From Alicycliphilus sp. UBA6560 (GTDB lineage Bacteria; Pseudomonadota; Gammaproteobacteria; Burkholderiales; Burkholderiaceae_C): a DNA stretch of 64,000 nt. The notes beneath the pieces were generated by a model that was given only the letters and a program-made list of their open reading frames with translations, made no database searches and was not told where the DNA came from. Positions 23,624 through 31,188 of this stretch are shown here, piece by piece (position 1 is the stretch's first letter; each line of letters opens with the position of its first letter). The position numbers and the translations under genes are program-made. The DNA is taken from assembly GCA_002434305.1 (NCBI GenBank), contig DJJU01000012.1, positions 186,001 through 250,000 on the forward strand. The letters are read 5' to 3'.

Positions 23624-26600
23624 CTACATGCTCAGCAGGTTGACCGCCGGCAGCACCGTCACCGACTGATTTATCACGCCCGAGGAGGGCACCGTGTAGG
23701 TGTAGCCCGGATTGGCCGCGAAAGCCGCATTGCCGGCCACACCGGCGGCGCCGGTGATGGCCCCGCCCACATTGCGCACACTGCCCGAGGTCATGCCCGC
23801 GGCGGCAGCGGTGGCGTTGCCCACGATGGTCACGGCCCCGGTGACCACGCCCTGGTTGATGAGCGAGTTGGAGACGCCGCCGGCCAGGGCGCGGCCCTGG
23901 TTGCCGATGATGGCCACGGTGCCCGCGAGCACCCCCTGGTTGACCACCGAGTTCACCGTGCCGCCCAAGGCCGTGCCGCCGCGGTTGCCGGCGATGACCA
24001 CGTTGCCCGTCAGCAGGCCGCGGTTGTCCACGCTGTTGACCGTGCCCCCGCCCGTGGCGCTGCCCTGGTTTCCGGTGATGACGATGTTGGCGCCGCGGAT
24101 GCTGCCGCGGTTGCGCACGCTGTTAACCAGCCCGCCGCCCTGGGCGCTGCCCGTGTTGCCCGCGATGAGCACCTGCGCCGCGCTAGCGGAGCCGCTGTTG
24201 GCCAGCGTGTTGACCTGCCCGCCGCCCCGGGCGCTGCCCTGGTTGCCCAGGATGGTGATCTGCGCCCCGCTCAGCGAGCCGTCGTTGCGCACACTGTTCA
24301 CGCTGCCGCCGCTGGCCGAGCCGCTGTTGCCCAGCACCGCGATCTGGCTGCCCGTGATGCGTCCGCGCCCCACCACGCTGCTGGCCAAGCCGCCGGCGTC
24401 GGCCCGGCCCTGGTTGCCCAGGATGGTGATGCTGCCGCCCTGCAGCGAACCGGCCACGTCCACGCTGTGGGCCGTGCCGCGTTGTGCGCTGCCCTGGTTG
24501 CCGGCCACCGTGACCTGGGAGCCACGCACGCTGGCACCCTGGCGCACGCGCACGCTGCTGCTCAAGGCCGCCTGCCCGCCCCCCGAGGACGCACTGCCCT
24601 GGTTGGCGGCGATCTGCACCGCGCTGCCGCTCACGCTGCCTTCCGTGAGCAGGCTGCTGGCCAGCGCCGGCTGGCCGCCGTCGGCCTGCACGTTGCCGGA
24701 GGTGTTGCCGGCAATGCCGATCTGCACACCGGACAGGCTGCCCGCGCTCTGCACCACGCTGTTGGCCGCGGCCAGGCCCTCGTTAGCGCGCACCGCCGCG
24801 GCCTGGTTGCCGGCCAGCACCAGGCTGGCGGCACGCAGTTCGGCCAGGGCCTGCACGGCGTTGGCATTGGCCTGCCCGACCCCCTTGCCCCAGGCGGCAA
24901 AGCCGGCCACCGTGCCCTCGCGGCCCTGACTGCGCACGTCGGATGCGTTATTGCCCGCCAGCACCACGCTGCTACCCCGGACCTGCGCCTGTCCGTTGAG
25001 GGCTAGCGCGTTGGCGTTCACGCGTCCGCCCTGCGCCTGCAGCTGGCGCGCCTGGTTGCCAGCCACCAGCAGGGACGAGCCGGACAGGGCCGTGGAGGAC
25101 GGCCCGTCCATGTACAGCGCATTGGCGGCCAGCACGCCGTTGCCCTTGGAGCCTACGCCCAGCACCTGCGACGCGCCGCCCTCGGCGCGCACGTCCTGCG
25201 CTGCGTTGCCCGCCAGCACGACGGTGCTGCCCTGCAGCCGCGCGCCGCGGTAGCCCGCCAGCGCGTTGACCAGGGCCGTGCCCCCGTCGGCATGCACCCC
25301 CATGGCCTGGTTGCCGACAATGGTCCAGGCCGAGGCGGCGTCCGCCGCCGCGCCGTCGTGCAGCACCAGGGCGTTGGCCGCGGCGCGGGCGCTGGCACTG
25401 CGCGAGGCCACGCCGGCACCGGCCGACGCCGAGCTGGCCTTGGCCGATATGCCGGATGCCGTGTTGCCCGCCAAGGCACCGGCGGCCGACAGGCGTGCGG
25501 ACTGCCCGCCACCGTCCTCCAGCGCCACGCTGTTGGCCATGGCCAGGCCGCCTTCGGCCTGCACCTGCGCCGCGCGATTGCCGGCGATGGCCAGGCTGGC
25601 CGCATCGAGCTGCGAGCCCGTCACCGCCAGCGCATTGGCCAGCGCACTGCTGCTTTGGGTGGCGGTGAACAACACACCGGCCCCTGCCTGCATGGCATAA
25701 CCCGTCGAGCTGACGCCCTGCGCGTCATTGCCCACCAGCGCCACCGAAGACTGCTGCACCCGTCCTTCGCTGACCAGCAGGCTGTTGGCTGCCGCCAGAC
25801 CGCCACGCCCTGTGACCTGCTGCGCCGTGTTGCCGGCCAGCGCCACCTGGGCCTGGGCCAGCGTGGACTGGCGGTCGGCCGCCACGGTGTTGGCCAGCGC
25901 GCGCCCGTTGCCCTCAAAGCCGGCCACCGCGCCGCCGCCAATGCTGCCCGAGCCGCCCACGGTGTTGACCTGGGCCGCCGTGTTGCCGGCGATCAGCACC
26001 TGGCCGGCGGCCACCGTGGCGTCGTCCAGCCACAGGCTGTTGGCGACGGCGGCGCCGCCGGTGGCCACCACCGTGTCGGCGCGGTTGCCCGCCACGTCGT
26101 GGCGCGGCGCATCCCGCAGGCTGCCGCGCAGCACCGAAATACTGTTGGCCAGCGCCGCCGCGGACACCCGCACGTCCGCCAGCGCGCCGCGCAGCACCGA
26201 GGCCGCGCCGCCCCAGGCGCGCACGCCGGTGGCCGTGTTGCCGGCCAGCGTGGCCTGGTAATTGCTGCCCGCCCGCTGCCCGGACAGGCTGATGGAATTG
26301 GCCAGCGCGCTGCCGCCGTCGGCCGCGACGCCCTCGGCCTGGTTGCCGGTCTGCAGCACGCGGGCATCGGCCAGGCTGCTGTCGGCCAGGGTCAGGGCGT
26401 TGGCCGCGGCCACGCCGACCAGCTCCACCTGCGCGATCGTGCCGCGCCCCACGCCGGCCGCGCCGCCGCCGGCACGCACATCGCGCGCCCGGTTGCCGGC
26501 CTGCACCACGTCGGTGCGCGACAGCTCGCTGCGTGCCGCCGTAACGGCATTGCCCACGGCAGCGCCGCCGATGGAAGTGACCTCGTCGGCCTGGTTGCCG

Positions 26601-27184
26601 CTCAAGGCGACGCGTGAATGGCGCACGGCCGTGGCGTCGAGCAGCACCGTGTTGGCCGTGGCGCGGCCGGGCAGCTGCAGCGAGCCCGTGCCCAGCAGCA
26701 CCTCGCTCTTGGCGCCGAAGGCGGAGACGTTGGATGCGCGGTTGCCCACCACCTGCAGGCTGCTGGCCGTCATCTGCTGCGGCCCCGTGCTGCTGGCCGC
26801 CAGCACGGCGTTGGCCGTGGCTGCCCCGCCCAGCGCGGTGACGAAGCCCGCGACCTCGTTGCCCAGCACCTGCACGCGCGACTGGCGCAGCTGCATGGCG
26901 GCCAGGCCAGCCACATTGGCCTGCGCCGTGCCGGCCAGGTCCACCCGCATTCCGGCGTTGGCCAGGGCCGAGCCCTTGCCGCCCGTGGAAACCACCTGTG
27001 CATTGGAACGGTTGCCCTGCACCCGCACCTCGCTCTGGCCGTCGACCTCGGAGCCGGGGCTGTTGCGGTGCCAGCCCAGGCCAGCGAGCATCGATTCCTG
27101 CGCCACGGCACCCAGCGGCATCGCCGCCGCCAGGGCCGCCAAGCCAGTCATTGCCAACGCACGCTTCTTCGCTTGCATCCACAC
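23624..27184 (-). CDS. Giant secreted GN/NS-repeat protein (putative fibre or adhesin subunit)
   Basis: 1186 residues. The N-terminus has a signal peptide (KKRALAMTGLAALAAAMPLG, cleavage near AVAQ). Almost all of the rest is repeats. In the N-terminal two thirds each unit of roughly 40-50 residues reads x-V-x-L-A-GN-x-A-x-x-V-x-A-x-GG-x-A-x-ANS-x; in the C-terminal third (about residues 880-1120) the unit tightens to 28-30 residues, for example VLIAGNTGSAQGGGLVNSV and VVIAGNRGGTALGGTVNSV. About thirty GN motifs occur. I see no Cys. The composition is Ala, Gly, Val, Asn, Ser and Gln, as expected for a beta-solenoid or amyloid-like fibre. No sorting signal, autotransporter barrel or calcium RTX motif is present, consistent with export through the CsgG-like pore encoded downstream. 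Confidence 0.88.
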   Translation of the reverse strand: MWMQAKKRALAMTGLAALAAAMPLGAVAQESMLAGLGWHRNSPGSEVDGQSEVRVQGNRSNAQVVSTGGKGSALANAGMRVDLAGTAQANVAGLAAMQLRQSRVQVLGNEVAGFVTALGGAATANAVLAASSTGPQQMTASSLQVVGNRASNVSAFGAKSEVLLGTGSLQLPGRATANTVLLDATAVRHSRVALSGNQADEVTSIGGAAVGNAVTAARSELSRTDVVQAGNRARDVRAGGGAAGVGRGTIAQVELVGVAAANALTLADSSLADARVLQTGNQAEGVAADGGSALANSISLSGQRAGSNYQATLAGNTATGVRAWGGAASVLRGALADVRVSAAALANSISVLRGSLRDAPRHDVAGNRADTVVATGGAAVANSLWLDDATVAAGQVLIAGNTAAQVNTVGGSGSIGGGAVAGFEGNGRALANTVAADRQSTLAQAQVALAGNTAQQVTGRGGLAAANSLLVSEGRVQQSSVALVGNDAQGVSSTGYAMQAGAGVLFTATQSSSALANALAVTGSQLDAASLAIAGNRAAQVQAEGGLAMANSVALEDGGGQSARLSAAGALAGNTASGISAKASSASAGAGVASRSASARAAANALVLHDGAAADAASAWTIVGNQAMGVHADGGTALVNALAGYRGARLQGSTVVLAGNAAQDVRAEGGASQVLGVGSKGNGVLAANALYMDGPSSTALSGSSLLVAGNQARQLQAQGGRVNANALALNGQAQVRGSSVVLAGNNASDVRSQGREGTVAGFAAWGKGVGQANANAVQALAELRAASLVLAGNQAAAVRANEGLAAANSVVQSAGSLSGVQIGIAGNTSGNVQADGGQPALASSLLTEGSVSGSAVQIAANQGSASSGGGQAALSSSVRVRQGASVRGSQVTVAGNQGSAQRGTAHSVDVAGSLQGGSITILGNQGRADAGGLASSVVGRGRITGSQIAVLGNSGSASGGSVNSVRNDGSLSGAQITILGNQGSARGGGQVNTLANSGSASAAQVLIAGNTGSAQGGGLVNSVRNRGSIRGANIVITGNQGSATGGGTVNSVDNRGLLTGNVVIAGNRGGTALGGTVNSVVNQGVLAGTVAIIGNQGRALAGGVSNSLINQGVVTGAVTIVGNATAAAAGMTSGSVRNVGGAITGAAGVAGNAAFAANPGYTYTVPSSGVINQSVTVLPAVNLLSM

Positions 27185-27244
27185 ATCCTCAGTTCAGCCA
27201 GGCGGACCGCCCGCCCGGCGGGCCACGCCATGGACCGTGCGCGG

Positions 27245-27604
27245 TCAGTTGATGTTGATGCTGTTGACGTTGGCGGTGCCGCCGATGGCCTTGATGTCGG
27301 TGGCCTCGTTGCCGCTGACGGTGATCTCCGAGTTGCGGACCTTGGAGCCGGTGATGTTGATGCTGTTGACGTTGGCCACGCCTTCCATGGACACCTCGGC
27401 CACCTTGATGCCAGCCTTGCCGCCCCCGGCGATCACGTTGGTGGCCTTGTTGCCGGTCACGGTGATGCGGCTGTTGGTGATTTCCGAGCCGGCCGATCCC
27501 TTGCCGGACAGCAGCCCGGGAATGGTCACGTTGCCGCTTTGGGCAAAGGCGGTGCCGCAGACGAGGGATACGGCAGCAACGGCAGTCATAGCAATCTTGC
27601 GCAT
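27245..27604 (-). CDS. Small secreted GN/NS-repeat protein (minor or major subunit)
   Basis: 119 residues; signal peptide MRKIAMTAVAAVSLVCGTAFA. The mature ~98 residues contain two copies of the same unit as the giant protein: SRITVTGNKATNVIAGGG ... NVNSINI and SEITVSGNEATDIKAIGG ... NVNSINI. The ATG at 27604 follows AAAGGAAA at good spacing. It is the first gene of the operon, 60 bases before the giant gene, the arrangement expected for a highly expressed subunit. Size and two-copy repeat structure invite comparison with curlins (CsgA/CsgB), although the motif is different. Confidence 0.85.
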   Translation of the reverse strand: MRKIAMTAVAAVSLVCGTAFAQSGNVTIPGLLSGKGSAGSEITNSRITVTGNKATNVIAGGGKAGIKVAEVSMEGVANVNSINITGSKVRNSEITVSGNEATDIKAIGGTANVNSININ

Positions 27605-27642
27605 TTCGGTTTCCTTTCGGTTGGAGAGGCGGAGATATCGCC

Positions 27643-27665
27643 AAAAAAAGCGGCCCTTGGGCTGC
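27643..27665 (-). terminator. Terminator-like hairpin in the leader of the repeat-protein operon
   Basis: On the minus strand GCAGCCC-AA-GGGCCGC (27665-27650) forms a stem with one mismatch and is followed directly by seven T (A at 27643-27649 on the plus strand). It stands about 40 bases upstream of the first start codon, so it would act on the operon's own transcript as an attenuator. Confidence 0.55.
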
Positions 27666-27677
27666 GGGCGGATTCTT

Positions 27678-27694
27678 GGCGGAACCCTTCCGCC
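27678..27694. promoter_or_regulatory. Perfect 7-bp hairpin upstream of the leader terminator
   Basis: GGCGGAA at 27678-27684, CCC loop, TTCCGCC at 27688-27694. It lies just before the terminator-like hairpin in the minus-strand leader and could be a competing structure or a protein site. Confidence 0.4.
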
Positions 27695-27787
27695 CAGCCG
27701 TAAGCAAAAGTTGAAAGTTCCCCGGTCCATGTGCGCAAGCACTGACATTCATTGGCAGCGTTACATCCCTGCCCTCCTCCACACTGT

Positions 27788-27800
27788 GGTCAGTCTGACC
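27788..27800. promoter_or_regulatory. 13-bp palindrome, possible operator
   Basis: GGTCAG-T-CTGACC is a perfect inverted repeat at the edge of the AT-rich segment between the divergent genes. It could bind a dimeric regulator; no specific family is implied. Confidence 0.35.
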
Positions 27801-27985
27801 GCTTCTCTTACAAAGCAATTATTTTTTACATCACGCCGGTTAACCCGTGGAAATACCAAAACCGAATGCCCGCCGCGATTAATCAATTGGTTACCCTTTG
27901 AATAACCTTTAAACCAACATGGCAATTTGGTGTCATTTTCCTTAATGAAAATGTTTGCACCATTCAGCCTTTTCAAAAAACCGCC

Positions 27986-28600
27986 ATGAAAATCCCTTGC
28001 CGGACGCGATATGCCCTCCTGCCACTGATTGGCGCCCTGCTGCTTCTGCAGGGCTGCTCACGCCAGGACGAAAGCCGTGCCATCGTTTTTCCGTCGGACA
28101 CGCAGATCCACAAGGCCCTGCAGGACCAGTTCGCGCAGGACCCGGCCAACGAGGCGGCGCGCCAGCTGGTGCGCACGCTGGCCGGCGAGCGCGGCGAGCT
28201 GCGCTACCAGGTGCGCCAGGTGATCTACCGCCAAGGCGCTTTCGAGGCGCGCTACGACGCCGCGCTGCATCTGGGCCAGCCGGGCGCGGCCAGCCTGCAA
28301 GCGCTGTACGCCACCATGATTCCGCAGGCCGAGCGCGACAAGCTGCCTGCGCAAAACCTGGCCGACTACGAGGCCTGGCTGCAGCGCCACGCCGCCGGCC
28401 TGGACAAGACCGACGCGCCCCAGGCCCAGGCCCTGCGCACCACGCTGCAGGTGCTGGGCGAGTGCTACCGCTCCGCCGCCGAAGGCAGCGACGTGGTGGT
28501 CATGCAGCAGCTGGCGGCGCTGCTGTCGCCCGAGCGCAGCGGCTGGTTCGCGGAGAAACTGCCCGCCGCTGGCGCCTCGGTGCGCTGCCTGCCGGTGTGA
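27986..28600 (+). CDS. Putative lipoprotein, unknown function
   Basis: 204 residues with a signal peptide and lipobox (LIGALLLLQGC, Cys ~ residue 24). The mature protein is largely helical (QLVRTLAGERGELRYQVRQV, ADYEAWLQRHAAGLDK) and has two further Cys (LGECYRS and VRCLPV). It is divergent from the repeat-protein operon and convergent with uvrD. It may share regulation with the operon through the common intergenic region, but nothing in the sequence shows this. Confidence 0.75.
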   Translation: MKIPCRTRYALLPLIGALLLLQGCSRQDESRAIVFPSDTQIHKALQDQFAQDPANEAARQLVRTLAGERGELRYQVRQVIYRQGAFEARYDAALHLGQPGAASLQALYATMIPQAERDKLPAQNLADYEAWLQRHAAGLDKTDAPQAQALRTTLQVLGECYRSAAEGSDVVVMQQLAALLSPERSGWFAEKLPAAGASVRCLPV

Positions 28601-28616
28601 GGCGCGGGCCGCGGGC

Positions 28617-31076
28617 CTATTCGACGACCGTGAGCTTGGCCACGGCCAGCGCCAGCCACTTGGTGCCGTGGCGCGGAAAGTTCACCTGGGCGCGGGCGTC
28701 GTCGCCTTCGCCCTCGATGGCCAGCACCTTCCCTTCGCCAAACTTGTTGTGAAACACCGCCATGCCGGCGCGCAGGCCGTGGCCGGGCGCCTCCTTGCGC
28801 TGCGGCACGGGCGGGTTGGCAAAGCTCTCCGGTTGATAGCCAAATCCGCCTCTAACGCCCGTCCCATAAGCGCTGGCAGCTCCTGAAGAAGGAGCAAAAC
28901 TGCCGAAGCCCGGCTGGCGCGGCGTGAGCCACTTGAGCGCGCCCTCGGGCAATTCGTCGAAAAACCGGCTGCGCACGTTGTAGCGCGTCTGGCCGTGCAG
29001 CAGCCGCGTCTGCGAATGGCTGAGGTACAGGCGTTTCCTGGCGCGGGTGATGGCGACGTACATCAGCCGGCGCTCTTCCTCCAGCCCGGCGCGCTCGCTC
29101 ATGGCGTTCTCGTGCGGAAACAGGCCCTCCTCCAGCCCGCCGATGAAGACGCAGTCGAATTCCAGTCCCTTGCTGGCGTGCACGGTCATCAGCTGTACGG
29201 CGTCCTGGCCGGCCTGGGCCTGGTTGTCGCCGGCCTCCAGCGCCGCGTGGCTCAGGAAGGCCGCCAGCGGCGACAGTGTCTCGCCCGTCTCGGCGTCGAT
29301 GCTCTCATCCGGGCCGGCCATGGGCAGGCTGGCGTCGATGCCCTGGCTGGCCGGGCTTTGCGTCAGCGCCGGGCGCTGCTCGTCCAGCGGCAGGGCCACG
29401 GCGTCGCGGCCGAAGCCCTCCTGGGTGACAAAGCTCTCGGCGGCGTTGACCAGCTCCTCCAGGTTCTCCAGCCGGTCGGCGCCTTCCTTGTCGTTCTGGT
29501 AGTGCTCCACCAGGCCGCTGGCCTGCAGCATCTGGCCGATGATGCCGCGCAGGCTCTGGCCCTGCGAGCCCTCGCGCATCACATCCACCAGCGCCACGAA
29601 GGCGGTGAGGTTGGCGCCGGCGCGCCCGGTCAGCGTGCTCACGGCGTCGTGCAGCGAGCAGCCGGCGGCGCGCGCGGCGTCCTGCAGCTGCTCCAGCGTG
29701 CGCGCGCCGATGCCGCGCGGCGGGAAGTTCACCACGCGCAGGAAGCTGGTGTCATCGTGCGGGTTCTCCAGCAGGCGCAGATAGGCCAGGGCGTGCTTGA
29801 TTTCGGCGCGCTCGAAGAAGCGCAGGCCGCCATACACGCGGTAGGGCACGCCGGCGTTGAACAGGGTGGATTCGATCACCCGGCTTTGCGCATTGCTGCG
29901 GTAGAGCACGGCGATCTCGCGGCGCGGCGCCTCGCCCTCCTTCACCAGGGTGCGGATCTCCTCGACCATCCAGTGCGCCTCGGCCAGGTCGGTCTGCGCC
30001 TCGTGGACGCGCACCGGCTCGCCCGGGCCCTGGGTCGTGCGCAGGTTCTTGCCCAGGCGGCCCTGGTTGTGGGAGATCAGCGCGTTGGCGCTGTCCAGGA
30101 TGTTGCTGTAGCTGCGGTAGTTCTGCTCCAGCTTGATGGTGCGCTGCACGCCGAACTCGCGCACGAAGTCCTGCATGTTGCCCACGCGTGCGCCGCGGAA
30201 GGCGTAGATGCTCTGGTCGTCGTCGCCCACGGCGATCACGCTGCCGCGCGCATGCAGCTGGCCGTCCACCACGTCGCCCGCCAGCTGCTTGAGCCAGGCA
30301 TACTGCAGGCGGTTGGTGTCCTGAAACTCGTCCACCAGGATGTGCGCGAAGCGCCGCTGGTAGTGCGCGCGCACGGGGTCGTTGTCCCGCAGCAGCTCGT
30401 AGCTGCGCAGCATCAGCTCGCCGAAGTCGACCACGCCCTCGCGCTGGCACTGCTGCTCGTACAGCTGGTACAGCTCGACCTTCCTTTCCGTCTCCTGGTC
30501 GCGCACCGGCACGTCCTTGGGACGCATGCCTTCTTCCTTGCAGCCGGCGATGAACCACACCAGCTGCTTCGGGGGAAAGCGTTCCTCGTCCACGTTGTGC
30601 TGCTTGCACAGGCGCTTGATGGCCGAGAGCTGGTCCTGCGTGTCCAGAATCTGGAAGGTGGCCGGCAGGCCGGCCAGCTGGTGGTGGGCGCGCAGCATGC
30701 GGTTGCACAGGCCGTGGAAGGTGCCGATCCACATGCCGCGCACGTTGATGGGCAGCATGGCCGACAGGCGCGCCACCATCTCCTTGGCCGCCTTGTTGGT
30801 GAAGGTGACGGCCAGAATGCCGCCGGGCGAGGCCTGGCCGGTCTGCAGCAGCCAGGCGATGCGGGTGGTCAGCACGCGCGTCTTGCCCGAGCCGGCCCCG
30901 GCCAGGATCAGCGCGTGGCCGGCAGGAAGCGTCACGGCGGCCAGCTGCTCGGGGTTGAGGTGGTCCAGCAAGGGAGATGCGAAGAGGCTGCCTGCCGGCG
31001 CTCCCGCTCGGGCGCCGGCGTCGTCGTCAGCGCCAAAAGGCGCTGTCGCGCCGGAAAACAGGTCTTGGGAGGGCAT
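28617..31076 (-). CDS. uvrD: DNA helicase II (UvrD/Rep family)
   Basis: 819 residues, a superfamily 1A 3'-5' helicase for nucleotide excision and mismatch repair. Motifs in order: I LAGAGSGKTRVLTTRIAW, Ia TFTNKAAKEM, II VDEFQDTNRLQYAW, III GDDDQSIYAFRGA, IV ALEQNYRS-like LEQNYRSYSNIL, V TVHASKGLEFDCVFIGG and VI YVAITRARKRLYLSHS. The C-terminal ~70 residues form the tandem-Tudor-like tail that binds RNA polymerase (AVFHNKFGEGKVLAIEGEGD). ATG 31076 (MPSQDLF) is chosen because homology starts there. A copy of the dispersed repeat lies in frame in the flexible linker before that tail. Confidence 0.95.
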   Translation of the reverse strand: MPSQDLFSGATAPFGADDDAGARAGAPAGSLFASPLLDHLNPEQLAAVTLPAGHALILAGAGSGKTRVLTTRIAWLLQTGQASPGGILAVTFTNKAAKEMVARLSAMLPINVRGMWIGTFHGLCNRMLRAHHQLAGLPATFQILDTQDQLSAIKRLCKQHNVDEERFPPKQLVWFIAGCKEEGMRPKDVPVRDQETERKVELYQLYEQQCQREGVVDFGELMLRSYELLRDNDPVRAHYQRRFAHILVDEFQDTNRLQYAWLKQLAGDVVDGQLHARGSVIAVGDDDQSIYAFRGARVGNMQDFVREFGVQRTIKLEQNYRSYSNILDSANALISHNQGRLGKNLRTTQGPGEPVRVHEAQTDLAEAHWMVEEIRTLVKEGEAPRREIAVLYRSNAQSRVIESTLFNAGVPYRVYGGLRFFERAEIKHALAYLRLLENPHDDTSFLRVVNFPPRGIGARTLEQLQDAARAAGCSLHDAVSTLTGRAGANLTAFVALVDVMREGSQGQSLRGIIGQMLQASGLVEHYQNDKEGADRLENLEELVNAAESFVTQEGFGRDAVALPLDEQRPALTQSPASQGIDASLPMAGPDESIDAETGETLSPLAAFLSHAALEAGDNQAQAGQDAVQLMTVHASKGLEFDCVFIGGLEEGLFPHENAMSERAGLEEERRLMYVAITRARKRLYLSHSQTRLLHGQTRYNVRSRFFDELPEGALKWLTPRQPGFGSFAPSSGAASAYGTGVRGGFGYQPESFANPPVPQRKEAPGHGLRAGMAVFHNKFGEGKVLAIEGEGDDARAQVNFPRHGTKWLALAVAKLTVVE
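28834..28894. repeat. Dispersed repeat copy within uvrD
   Basis: The plus strand reads GCCTCTAACGCCCGTCC, then ATAAGCGCTGGCAGCTC, matching the family consensus (GCCTCCAGCGCTTGTCC ... AAGCGCCAGCAGCTA). It encodes about residues 728-748 of UvrD, in a Gly/Ala/Ser-rich linker, without breaking the frame. Confidence 0.65.
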
Positions 31077-31188
31077 GTCGGCATTGTAGAAAGCCGCCTT
31101 CAGACCGCCCGAGGGCAAGCCCATGCGCGGGCCTCGGCCCGCTGCGAACGCCCTCCAAGTTGCGTGCCGGCTGTGCGAACATGGCGCC

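Larger units (their letters stand above)
27605..27985. promoter_or_regulatory. Long divergent intergenic region, AT-rich, with leader hairpins
   Basis: The 381 bases between the repeat-protein operon (minus) and the lipoprotein at 27986 (plus) contain no convincing gene. Bases about 27795-27980 are strikingly AT-rich compared with the surrounding DNA and should hold the promoters. Closer to the operon are two hairpins (listed separately). The length and composition are typical of control regions of environmentally regulated surface structures. Confidence 0.6.

Noticed and set aside
24240..24700. Regular DNA repeats as a CRISPR array
   Set aside because: The ~84-90-bp periodicity is due to coding repeats of the giant protein; units are degenerate, in frame and without unique spacers.
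23712..24929. Plus-strand frames of several hundred codons opposite the giant repeat protein
   Set aside because: They mirror the tandem repeats of the real gene and consist of Pro/Thr/Leu-rich repeats without a signal peptide or start context.
23624..27184. Giant repeat protein as an RTX toxin, autotransporter or CdiA-type effector
   Set aside because: No GGxGxD nonapeptides, no C-terminal beta-barrel, no haemagglutination (TPS) domain and no toxin-like C-terminus are present.
27761..27976. 71-codon minus-strand frame in the AT-rich region upstream of the repeat-protein operon
   Set aside because: No ribosome binding site or signal sequence is convincing, and the composition simply follows the AT-rich promoter region.
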